Positions 7,110-13,528 of a stretch of DNA of 15,668 bases are shown here, one piece after another. The translations under genes were made by a program, and so were the position numbers. The DNA comes from Acholeplasmatales bacterium (GTDB lineage: Bacteria; Bacillota_I; Bacilli_A; Acholeplasmatales; Anaeroplasmataceae): NCBI GenBank assembly GCA_900770055.1, contig CAAGJD010000117.1, positions 1-15,668 on the forward strand, written 5' to 3'. Below the pieces are notes generated by a model. That model was not told where the DNA came from. It worked only from the letters and a program-made list of their open reading frames with translations, and did not search any database. Numbering within the stretch: position 1 is the first letter of the stretch; the number at the start of each line of letters is the position of its first letter.

Positions 7110-8698
7110 ATTAGTCCTCCGATAAGTGTAGAAAAGCTGATTGATGAAGCAACTTTTGCGATTGCCTCAAAAGCATGTAAGATTATTGCTGAATTAAGTT
7201 TCATATACATTATTTGCTGCATGGTTCTATTTGTTTGTTGTTTGGAAAATGCCTCAACTGCATTTAAAAATGCTTTACTTCCCCATGTCACACCAGAATT
7301 AATATCTTTAGTTAATTGCTTAGCATTTTGTGAACCAGCTCCAGTCCAAGCACCTAAAGCTACACCTAAAACTCCCATAAAAGCAGCTTTAGCAATGTTC
7401 ACTTTGGACCAATCTCCTTTAGAGCATATCAAATCTCCACCTATACTTCCTGCAGCACCCAATAATCCACCAGAAATCATAGAAACAACTTGATTAATAC
7501 CTGATGCTCCTAAAGCACCACTCATTCCACCAATCGTAGCATCTAGTAATACTTGCCAACCATTAATGTTATCCCAGCCTTTAGTTAATCCTTGGGAAAC
7601 AGCACTAGTCGCACCGCCGACAACAAACCCAATAATTGCACCCATAATAAGTATACTTATTGCAATATGTCCACTAGGATCGAACTTATTTACAGGATCA
7701 TTCTCACAATAACAATATAAATTAACACCATTAATATTATCAGATTCTAAATAATCAACTTTATCAGGTGTTAACCATCTACCCCACTCAGAAACATAAT
7801 ATCTGCTTTGACAATAAAACCAATTAGTTTCACTATCATAATAGTATCCTTTATATCTAAATGGATTTCTATTACCTAATGTAGTATTTCCTGTAATGGT
7901 TTGATTATCACCATATGCATTACAATCATATTTTACAATTAAATTACCATTTGAGTCAACAATACCTAAGATATTTTGTAAGATATCTCTTACATAATAA
8001 TATCTCTCTGTTTTATTATTAATGAAGCCATATAATAAACCATTATTATCATATAAGAAATCTATTCTATCATTATCACTTCTATATTCTGTGATTAATC
8101 TATCACCATCATAGTAATATTTTGTTACTATCGAATATGAATCTCTATCATCATTAAATTCATGTTCAATAACCTTCTTTATTCTTAAGCCTTCATGATT
8201 ATAATAATATCTATGATAAATAGTATAATCATTATCAATACTTTCTGTAATAGATACTAATCTATTACCTTCATAGCTAAATGTTTTATTTCCATAGCTT
8301 AATGGTAATAATGGATTACTACTACTATAATTAATAGCTTGATTATTATAGCTAATCAACCTATCTTTGATAATAGAATCATATGTAAATGAATTTGTTC
8401 CATATGTTTTAATATTACCATTTGAATCATATGTAATAGTTGTTCCATTATCATTAGTTAAGAAGCCTCTATCATTATAGCCATATGTTTTATTACCAAA
8501 TACTGAATCAGTAATTTCAGTAATATTATTTTTATTGTATGCTGTTGAGTAACCATAATTTCTTGTTGTAAGATTTGTATTGGTAGATTTAGAATATATA
8601 GTTTCTTTTTCTACCTTTGTGGTTATATATTTATCTTTTTCTGTCTCTCCTACATAGTCAATATAATTAAAAATTATATTATTACCATTAGAATATAT
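7097..8698 (-). CDS. Main Rhs protein, C-terminal part: Rhs core and hydrophobic toxin tip (after in-frame TGA)
   Basis: 533 residues in the same frame as the upstream rhs gene and separated from it only by the TGA at 8699-8701. There is no plausible start of its own: the first candidate is a TTG at 8357-8359 with no SD. YD repeats continue (TYDSNGNIKTYG; TYDSIIKDRL), followed by the Rhs-associated core with NPFRYKGYYYD, SRYYVSEWGRWLTPD and NLYCYCENDP ending at DPSGH (7667-7681). After that come a Gly/Ala-rich hydrophobic region (SILIMGAIIGFVVGG; GGMSGALGASGINQ) and a variable tip of about 75 residues ending AIAKVASSISFSTLIGGLI. The tip is hydrophobic, so a membrane-acting toxin is a reasonable guess. 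The DPSGH junction separates conserved core from exchangeable tip. Confidence 0.85.
   Translation of the reverse strand: MYSNGNNIIFNYIDYVGETEKDKYITTKVEKETIYSKSTNTNLTTRNYGYSTAYNKNNITEITDSVFGNKTYGYNDRGFLTNDNGTTITYDSNGNIKTYGTNSFTYDSIIKDRLISYNNQAINYSSSNPLLPLSYGNKTFSYEGNRLVSITESIDNDYTIYHRYYYNHEGLRIKKVIEHEFNDDRDSYSIVTKYYYDGDRLITEYRSDNDRIDFLYDNNGLLYGFINNKTERYYYVRDILQNILGIVDSNGNLIVKYDCNAYGDNQTITGNTTLGNRNPFRYKGYYYDSETNWFYCQSRYYVSEWGRWLTPDKVDYLESDNINGVNLYCYCENDPVNKFDPSGHIAISILIMGAIIGFVVGGATSAVSQGLTKGWDNINGWQVLLDATIGGMSGALGASGINQVVSMISGGLLGAAGSIGGDLICSKGDWSKVNIAKAAFMGVLGVALGAWTGAGSQNAKQLTKDINSGVTWGSKAFLNAVEAFSKQQTNRTMQQIMYMKLNSAIILHAFEAIAKVASSISFSTLIGGLICFL
7660..8391 (-). repeat. Rhs core repeat, main-gene copy
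   Basis: Partner of the copy at 5832-6563 (constant offset 1828 bp, gapless). Recombination between the two would delete 1828 bp carrying the current tip and its membrane immunity gene. It would join the main gene in frame to the orphan tip and its downstream immunity gene. Confidence 0.85.
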
Positions 8699-8701
8699 TC
8701 A
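8699..8701 (-). other. Single in-frame TGA interrupting the rhs gene
   Basis: The frame reads GRLKKS, TGA, IYSNGNNIIFNYIDYVGE with no other stop for 1,833 codons and no shift of frame. The ATG overlapping it (8700-8702) closes after four codons, so re-initiation there is useless. Trp is TGG throughout this protein, which argues against a recoded TGA. It is a nonsense mutation or a sequencing error, less likely programmed readthrough. Confidence 0.85.
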
Positions 8702-11700
8702 TGATTTTTTTAGTCTTCCTAAATCATCAATTTCATTAGTTTTTGTTATTACTTTTAATGAACTATTTAGTGATAATAATTGATTTATTGTTTTACTACT
8801 ATTTGATGTAGTAATCATTTCAATTTGTCCATATAGTGGTAATGAATTATCTTTATTGCTACCAATAACTGTTGTCATTATGCTTAGGTTTGTTCCAATA
8901 TCTAGTGTTTTATTATATATACTAGAATTTACAACTAAACGAACCTCTGTTGTTGTGGCATATTGATATGAATAGCTAAGGCCTATAAAATTCCAAGCAT
9001 TTTTTATTATAGATAATGTTGTTGTTTGAATTATATTACCTATCTTAATATTAACCTTGTTATTACTATCTATAAATACTGCTATTCTATTATTTGCCGA
9101 ATCATAGCCTTCAAATAAATACTGAACATTATTATTATCATTATCATTATCATATGGATAAACCATCATTGATATTGTACCATTTAATATATTACCAAAT
9201 TTATACTCTATAGTATTTTCACTTGCTTCAAAACAATATCTTTTATTCTTAATATTATAATTAAAACATCTTCCCTTATCAAATATATGATTATTTTTTA
9301 TATTTGTCTTTATTGGGCTTTTACCTGATAATGATGATAAATCTCCATGTAGTGGATATATATCATATCCTGATAGTTCGGGATATATATTTGTTGTTTG
9401 GAAATCCTCTGGATTAGTTTTTATTCCCTTTTGTGGATCATTAATTAAATACATTTTTGTAGTTTCATAATAATCTTCAATTTCATCATTTGTAAGCATT
9501 CCATCAATTGACATAATCATTCCACTAATATAACCATTTAATAATCCATATGGCGAATTATATGGTTTACCAATATAATAATAATCATTATCTAATTCTA
9601 ATAACACGCTAGTCTCTATGATATCTTCATAATATACTTCGTTAAGTCTCATATAATATTTTAACTTATGCTTCCCATCTTCATCATAAGCCTTCCATGA
9701 CATAAAGATGAAATTATACCCATTAATAGATTTTGTATCTGATATTATTTCTTTAATGAATATATCACTACCATTCTCTTTAATATCTAATACTAAATCA
9801 CCCTCTTCTAATAATAGAAAAATAGAATTTTTATCTGATTTATTGCTTTTATCAATTACTGAATATGAGTATCCAAGTCCTGATTTAGCTCTAAACCAAA
9901 ATCCAATTGAACCTGATAATGTATCACTAGGTGATTTAACAAAAAAATTTCTAATTCCACTATACGCTAAATCTAAGGTAGGAACACCATACTCAATGTC
10001 TAATCCAACATAATCATTGTTAAATGATGTTGGATATACATAAGTTTCTCCATCATAATTTCCTCTTAAGTATGAATCATTTAAACACATACTACCTACA
10101 TATCTTTTATTTTCATTAAATAAGCCTCTAAGCTTATTTGCTGAAGAGATACTTGTCTTTGTTAGATTATTATGATTTTCTATAATATCAAAGCCTTCAA
10201 TGCTTCTTAATACTCTAATATCATTATCAGTTTCATTATATTTATATTCAATTGTAGAATTACCTTCTGTAATTTTAGAAATTCTATCATATGAATCATA
10301 ATCATACATTGTTGTAATATTTGTTAAGATATTAGTGATTGTTTTTATTCTTTCATATGGATCATATGTTATTGAATATCTATTTGATGTGCCATATTTA
10401 ATTGCTGATAATAAATTTTCAACATATTCAAAATTAAAATAATTATTATTTCCATACTTCTTTGTAATGATATTATCATTATTATCATATGATAATTCTA
10501 CAAGTGTTTTATTATTTATAGTAACCTTAGTTAATCTATTTCTTACATCATATATAAAATCATATACCGAACCATTTTTACATGTAATGGTCTTGATATT
10601 TTTCTTATCATCATATGTATAATCAATATCTGCAAGATTGAAAAAAGGATATTTTAATACCCTAAGCTTTGTTAAATCATTATTTGTGTATTCAAAGCTT
10701 GTTAATAAAAAATCAGATGTCATACTAGACTCTTCTTTATGATATTCATCATAAGAATAATTAACTGTGTCACCTATTGAATCAGATTCTAAAGTTAAAT
10801 CTCCATTATTATAAGCGTAATTATATTCTATGCTTCCATTTCTTTTTGAAGAAATTGTCTTTTTAACTAATTCATTTGTATCAGTATCATATTCATATGA
10901 TGTCTTAACTCCATAACAGTTAACTGTTTTTAATGGATTTTTCTTATCATCATATTCATATGTTACTTCACTATTACCTTTAGTCATTTCTGATTCAATT
11001 ATATTATCACTATAACCTAATACTTTTTCATTAGTACCTGTAAGGATTTTAGTAATATTATTCTTATTATCATAGAAATAATATGTACCAAAATTATATT
11101 TAGAAACTATTAAATCTGTATATTCAAATGTTACATTTAATGCTACTACATTTACTACTATCTTATTGTAGTTAGTCTTAGGTACTAAGCCTAATAATGC
11201 CATCTTACCTTTAGTATCAATACTATCTTTATTAATATCATATTCTTTTGATGAAACTACAGTATCATCATTATAAAGTACTGCTTGAATGTAGCCACCA
11301 TAAGATTCTTCACATATAGTTTTTTGTTTTACAAATGCTACAAGTGTTACTGCTTCATGTGCTTTTCCTTCAAATGTAGCCTCATATTTTTCTCTACCCT
11401 CAATAACTTCATCACTATTAGAAATTTCTCTTACTTGATTAAATCCTAGACTAGCTAAAAGACCTGTTGCTTGATTAGTTGAAGAAATTAAATCAGTACT
11501 ACTTAAAGGTGTTGTAAGTCTTTGTCCATATAATGCTAGCTTTGATGGATTAATTACATTACTTTTAAATGTAATTTTATTATCTAAATTATATTCAAAT
11601 AATCTTGTATTACCCTTATCGTCATATTCAAGTGTAGGCATATCATTTTCATTAAAATCTATTGTTAATATATCACCAATTGTATTAGTGATAGAAGATT

Positions 11701-12598
11701 CGCCTGTTGTTGATGTTATTTGATATAACATTCTAGATTCTAATAGTTCTTCAATAAGCGAGTCATCATCATCTTCTATATATCCATAATATTCTTCATA
11801 TATACTTGTTACTTTATCATTTGCTAGATAAAAAACTATCGCATATTGTTTTTTTGTATCCTTTATTCTAATATAATTGTTTTCAAATTCACACCTATAT
11901 GCCTCTATTACTGTTCCTGCATATGAATAAATCAAATTAGATAAATAATTATCTATAGTTCTTATAGAAAATGTTAAGCGTGATTGTTCTAAATCACCTT
12001 CATAACAAAATAATTGATTTATATTACCCAATGAATTTAATGTACGTGTGATTCTAGTTTGAAGACCATTATTAATTATTACTCCATCCTCTGGATTATA
12101 ATTAACATTAAATCCATTGACATATTCAATGTTTGAAATATCATTATATCCATTATTCCATAAGAATTTATTTCCTATTTTATCCTTAAGGTAAAACTTC
12201 TCAATACCTGATGTATAAATTGCTTCTTTAACTAAGCTAAAGTCACTTGTTTGACTTTTATAAATAAATGTTGGATGTGATGTATCTCCATCAATTACTT
12301 CAGCTTGGATATATAAATCATCTGAACCATCTGGATTTGTAACTATATAATTAGGATAATTATTTGTTAGTTTATACTGATTATTTAATTTCATTCCAGC
12401 ACCATATATTGATGTTACATTTTTATTTTGATGATTATAGATTAGTGATAATCCAACCCTATTAACACCACCTGATGATAATAATGGTATTGTAAGTATT
12501 AAATTAGAATCATTATTATTAACATTGACGTTATAGCCAATACTACCTATACTACCGCTAATTTGTTTTGTATAGGATTTTAAACCTTTATTTGCCAT
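8699..12598 (-). CDS. Main Rhs/YD-repeat polymorphic toxin, N-terminal part with two LamG-like domains
   Basis: 1299 residues from the ATG at 12596-12598 (GGAGG nine bases upstream, inside the holin-like gene) to a TGA at 8699-8701. There is no signal peptide, so export must use another route. The N-terminal part is beta-rich, with an Rhs-type start (LILTIPLLSSGGVNRVGLSL). Residues about 540-810 carry YD repeats (YEYDDKKNPLKTVN, YTYDDKKNIKTI, ITYDPYERIKTI, YDYDSYDRISKI). Residues about 888-1050 and 1128-1278 look like two concanavalin/LamG-type domains (GSIGFWFRAKSG and NGTISMMVYPYD openings; later MSWKAYDEDG and NAWNFIGLSYSY). Rhs proteins build a hollow beta-shell around their C-terminal toxin and act in contact-dependent killing. 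The frame continues after the TGA for 533 codons, so gene and protein are interrupted by one nonsense codon, or by a sequence error. Confidence 0.87.
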   Translation of the reverse strand: MANKGLKSYTKQISGSIGSIGYNVNVNNNDSNLILTIPLLSSGGVNRVGLSLIYNHQNKNVTSIYGAGMKLNNQYKLTNNYPNYIVTNPDGSDDLYIQAEVIDGDTSHPTFIYKSQTSDFSLVKEAIYTSGIEKFYLKDKIGNKFLWNNGYNDISNIEYVNGFNVNYNPEDGVIINNGLQTRITRTLNSLGNINQLFCYEGDLEQSRLTFSIRTIDNYLSNLIYSYAGTVIEAYRCEFENNYIRIKDTKKQYAIVFYLANDKVTSIYEEYYGYIEDDDDSLIEELLESRMLYQITSTTGESSITNTIGDILTIDFNENDMPTLEYDDKGNTRLFEYNLDNKITFKSNVINPSKLALYGQRLTTPLSSTDLISSTNQATGLLASLGFNQVREISNSDEVIEGREKYEATFEGKAHEAVTLVAFVKQKTICEESYGGYIQAVLYNDDTVVSSKEYDINKDSIDTKGKMALLGLVPKTNYNKIVVNVVALNVTFEYTDLIVSKYNFGTYYFYDNKNNITKILTGTNEKVLGYSDNIIESEMTKGNSEVTYEYDDKKNPLKTVNCYGVKTSYEYDTDTNELVKKTISSKRNGSIEYNYAYNNGDLTLESDSIGDTVNYSYDEYHKEESSMTSDFLLTSFEYTNNDLTKLRVLKYPFFNLADIDYTYDDKKNIKTITCKNGSVYDFIYDVRNRLTKVTINNKTLVELSYDNNDNIITKKYGNNNYFNFEYVENLLSAIKYGTSNRYSITYDPYERIKTITNILTNITTMYDYDSYDRISKITEGNSTIEYKYNETDNDIRVLRSIEGFDIIENHNNLTKTSISSANKLRGLFNENKRYVGSMCLNDSYLRGNYDGETYVYPTSFNNDYVGLDIEYGVPTLDLAYSGIRNFFVKSPSDTLSGSIGFWFRAKSGLGYSYSVIDKSNKSDKNSIFLLLEEGDLVLDIKENGSDIFIKEIISDTKSINGYNFIFMSWKAYDEDGKHKLKYYMRLNEVYYEDIIETSVLLELDNDYYYIGKPYNSPYGLLNGYISGMIMSIDGMLTNDEIEDYYETTKMYLINDPQKGIKTNPEDFQTTNIYPELSGYDIYPLHGDLSSLSGKSPIKTNIKNNHIFDKGRCFNYNIKNKRYCFEASENTIEYKFGNILNGTISMMVYPYDNDNDNNNVQYLFEGYDSANNRIAVFIDSNNKVNIKIGNIIQTTTLSIIKNAWNFIGLSYSYQYATTTEVRLVVNSSIYNKTLDIGTNLSIMTTVIGSNKDNSLPLYGQIEMITTSNSSKTINQLLSLNSSLKVITKTNEIDDLGRLKKS

Positions 12599-12599
12599 T

Positions 12600-12893
12600 T
12601 TATTTTTCCTCCATATTTTTAATTTTATGTAATAGCTTTGTTATTACTTCATATGATCCAGTTGAAGCTAGTCCACTTACTATTCCTAAAGAGATAGCTA
12701 TTATTGGATCTTCTACATTTAAAATTATATTAGGACTTATATAATAGGTAAGTATACCTAATAGTCCTCCAAATGTACCTACTATGATTGGTACATATTT
12801 GTAATTCTTTTTCTTTTTTAATATCAATAATTTAAATATTTCACCTATTAGGTAGCATATTATAATTATTGATGGTATTCCTATGTAATTCAT
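12600..12893 (-). CDS. Holin-like small membrane protein upstream of rhs
   Basis: 97 aa with three predicted TM helices: about 3-24 (YIGIPSIIIICYLIGEIFKL), 33-52 (YVPIIVGTFGGLLGILTYY) and 63-85 (PIIAISLGIVSGLASTGSYE). It ends in a short charged tail (LLHKIKNMEEK). The PII-GGLLGIL and GIVSGLASTG motifs resemble those of small Gram-positive phage holins. The stop codon is one base before the rhs start, and the rhs SD is inside its last codons, so the two genes are translationally coupled. Holin-like proteins such as TcdE are linked to release of large toxins lacking signal peptides. A role in exporting the Rhs protein is therefore an attractive inference, not a demonstrated one. Its own SD is weak (GAGAAA at a long distance). 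The family assignment is by motif memory. Confidence 0.75.
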   Translation of the reverse strand: MNYIGIPSIIIICYLIGEIFKLLILKKKKNYKYVPIIVGTFGGLLGILTYYISPNIILNVEDPIIAISLGIVSGLASTGSYEVITKLLHKIKNMEEK

Positions 12894-12925
12894 TTATTAA
12901 TTTCTCATTATTTAATTTATATAAA

Positions 12926-12941
12926 AATTGAACGTTCAATT
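12926..12941. promoter_or_regulatory. Perfect 16-bp palindrome, TetR-type operator candidate
   Basis: AATTGAACGTTCAATT is a perfect palindrome 33 bp upstream of the holin-like gene. On the minus strand it lies just before a TATAAA -10-like element, so a bound repressor would block transcription of holin and rhs. TTGAACGTTCAA-type sites are common for TetR/AcrR regulators. No regulator gene is in the window. Confidence 0.5.
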
Positions 12942-12973
12942 GTAATTTTTCAAGTAATTAAGATCTTAATTTT

Positions 12974-13032
12974 TAATATTAGTGGCCAGCTAATATTATT
13001 GCTTTATTTTCTTAAACTAAATAAAATAAAGC
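12974..13032. other. Two adjacent hairpins between the 56-aa gene and the holin-like gene
   Basis: TAATATTAG / CTAATATTA (12974-12982 and 12990-12998, 7-base loop) and GCTTTATTTT / AAAATAAAGC (13001-13010 and 13023-13032, 12-base loop) are both perfect. The second overlaps the end of the 56-aa gene. Neither has a T-run on the minus strand, so they may act as a weak terminator, a stabiliser or a processing site that lowers downstream expression. Confidence 0.45.
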
Positions 13033-13174
13033 CTTCATTTGGATTACCTACTGTAGAAGCATCCTCAACACTAAACTCAGGATTCTTCTTTTGATACTTT
13101 TCAACATTAAACAGACTAGCTGTAAAAATAGTTAATACAGATAATGCTAGTAATCCAATCTTAATCATCTTCAT
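13004..13174 (-). CDS. Small exported protein at the head of the rhs locus
   Basis: 56 aa, preceded by a near-perfect SD (AAGGAGGTGA, 6-7 bases before the ATG at 13172-13174), the strongest ribosome binding site in the window. The N-terminus (KMIKIGLLALSVLTIFTAS) is a signal peptide or single TM anchor without a lipobox Cys. The rest is a short polar peptide (NVEKYQKKNPEFSVEDAS, then NPNEGFILFSLRK). I recognise no family. Its place at the start of the minus-strand unit, ahead of holin and rhs, suggests a role in the toxin system such as export, signalling or surface tethering. It could also be an independent peptide. The strong SD and clear export signal make it a real gene despite its size. 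Confidence 0.75.
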   Translation of the reverse strand: MKMIKIGLLALSVLTIFTASLFNVEKYQKKNPEFSVEDASTVGNPNEGFILFSLRK

Positions 13175-13196
13175 TCCTTTCACCTCCTTGGCTTTT

Positions 13197-13231
13197 ATTC
13201 TATGAATTTAAAATAATTTTGCAAATTCATA
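13197..13231 (-). promoter_or_regulatory. Promoter of the 56-aa gene with a 9-bp inverted repeat
   Basis: On the minus strand TTGCAA (13219-13224) and TAGAAT (13197-13202) are 16 bp apart. A perfect inverted repeat, TATGAATTT (13201-13209) and AAATTCATA (13223-13231), covers both elements and would place a bound dimer over the promoter. The regulator is unknown. Confidence 0.6.
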
Positions 13232-13240
13232 AAAAAGTAG

Positions 13241-13255
13241 ATGAAAGCGCTTTAT
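13241..13255. promoter_or_regulatory. cre-like site (CcpA catabolite control)
   Basis: ATGAAAGCGCTTTAT fits the Bacillus cre consensus WTGNAANCGNWNNCW at all fixed positions but one. It lies about 15-20 bp upstream of the -35 of the 56-aa gene, where CcpA binding could activate or repress. An AAAGCGCTTT palindrome could occur by chance in AT-rich DNA. Confidence 0.45.
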
Positions 13256-13328
13256 TTGCCCTAAAAATGAAAAAGTGCTCAGGACGTATCTGAGCTAAAT
13301 GTTAATTTTAGGGGCATTTTAGGCAAAA
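13255..13328. other. Structured element with two competing pairings
   Basis: TTTGCCCTAAAA (13255-13266) can pair either with TTTTAGGGGCA (13306-13316) or with TTTTAGGCAAA (13317-13327). Inside lies a clean hairpin GCTCAG-GACGTAT-CTGAGC (13277-13295). Mutually exclusive pairings around an internal hairpin suggest a regulatory RNA or a mobile-element relic. No known riboswitch class was recognised. Together with the promoter, the cre-like site and the terminator at 13366-13393, it accounts for most of the gene-free stretch 13175-13528. Confidence 0.4.
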
Positions 13329-13365
13329 GTGATCAAAATAAAAAAAATATTTTTTAATCATAAAT

Positions 13366-13393
13366 AGAAAAAAAGATACCCAAAAAGTATCTT
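13366..13393 (-). terminator. Intrinsic terminator of the large unknown gene
   Basis: On the minus strand AAGATAC / GTATCTT with a 7-base loop is followed by a run of T (13368-13374 read as A on plus). It lies about 135 bases after the stop codon at 13529. Confidence 0.8.
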
Positions 13394-13528
13394 CTTAATG
13401 TTTTAAAGGTAATCATTATGATTAAATATTCTATTTTTATTTTTAATTTTTTTGACTAATTGAAAAAAACTAATGGTTTTTTCTAATTTATATAAGCTAG
13501 TTTTCAACCAACCGAATTTGGTGGAGTG

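Noticed and set aside
8357..8359. TTG as an independent start for the 3' rhs frame
   Set aside because: No ribosome binding site precedes it, and the YD-repeat coding frame continues upstream to the TGA at 8699. It is an internal Leu codon of the interrupted gene.
12926..12941. LexA (SOS) box
   Set aside because: Bacillota LexA sites need GAAC and GTTC separated by four bases. Here they abut directly.
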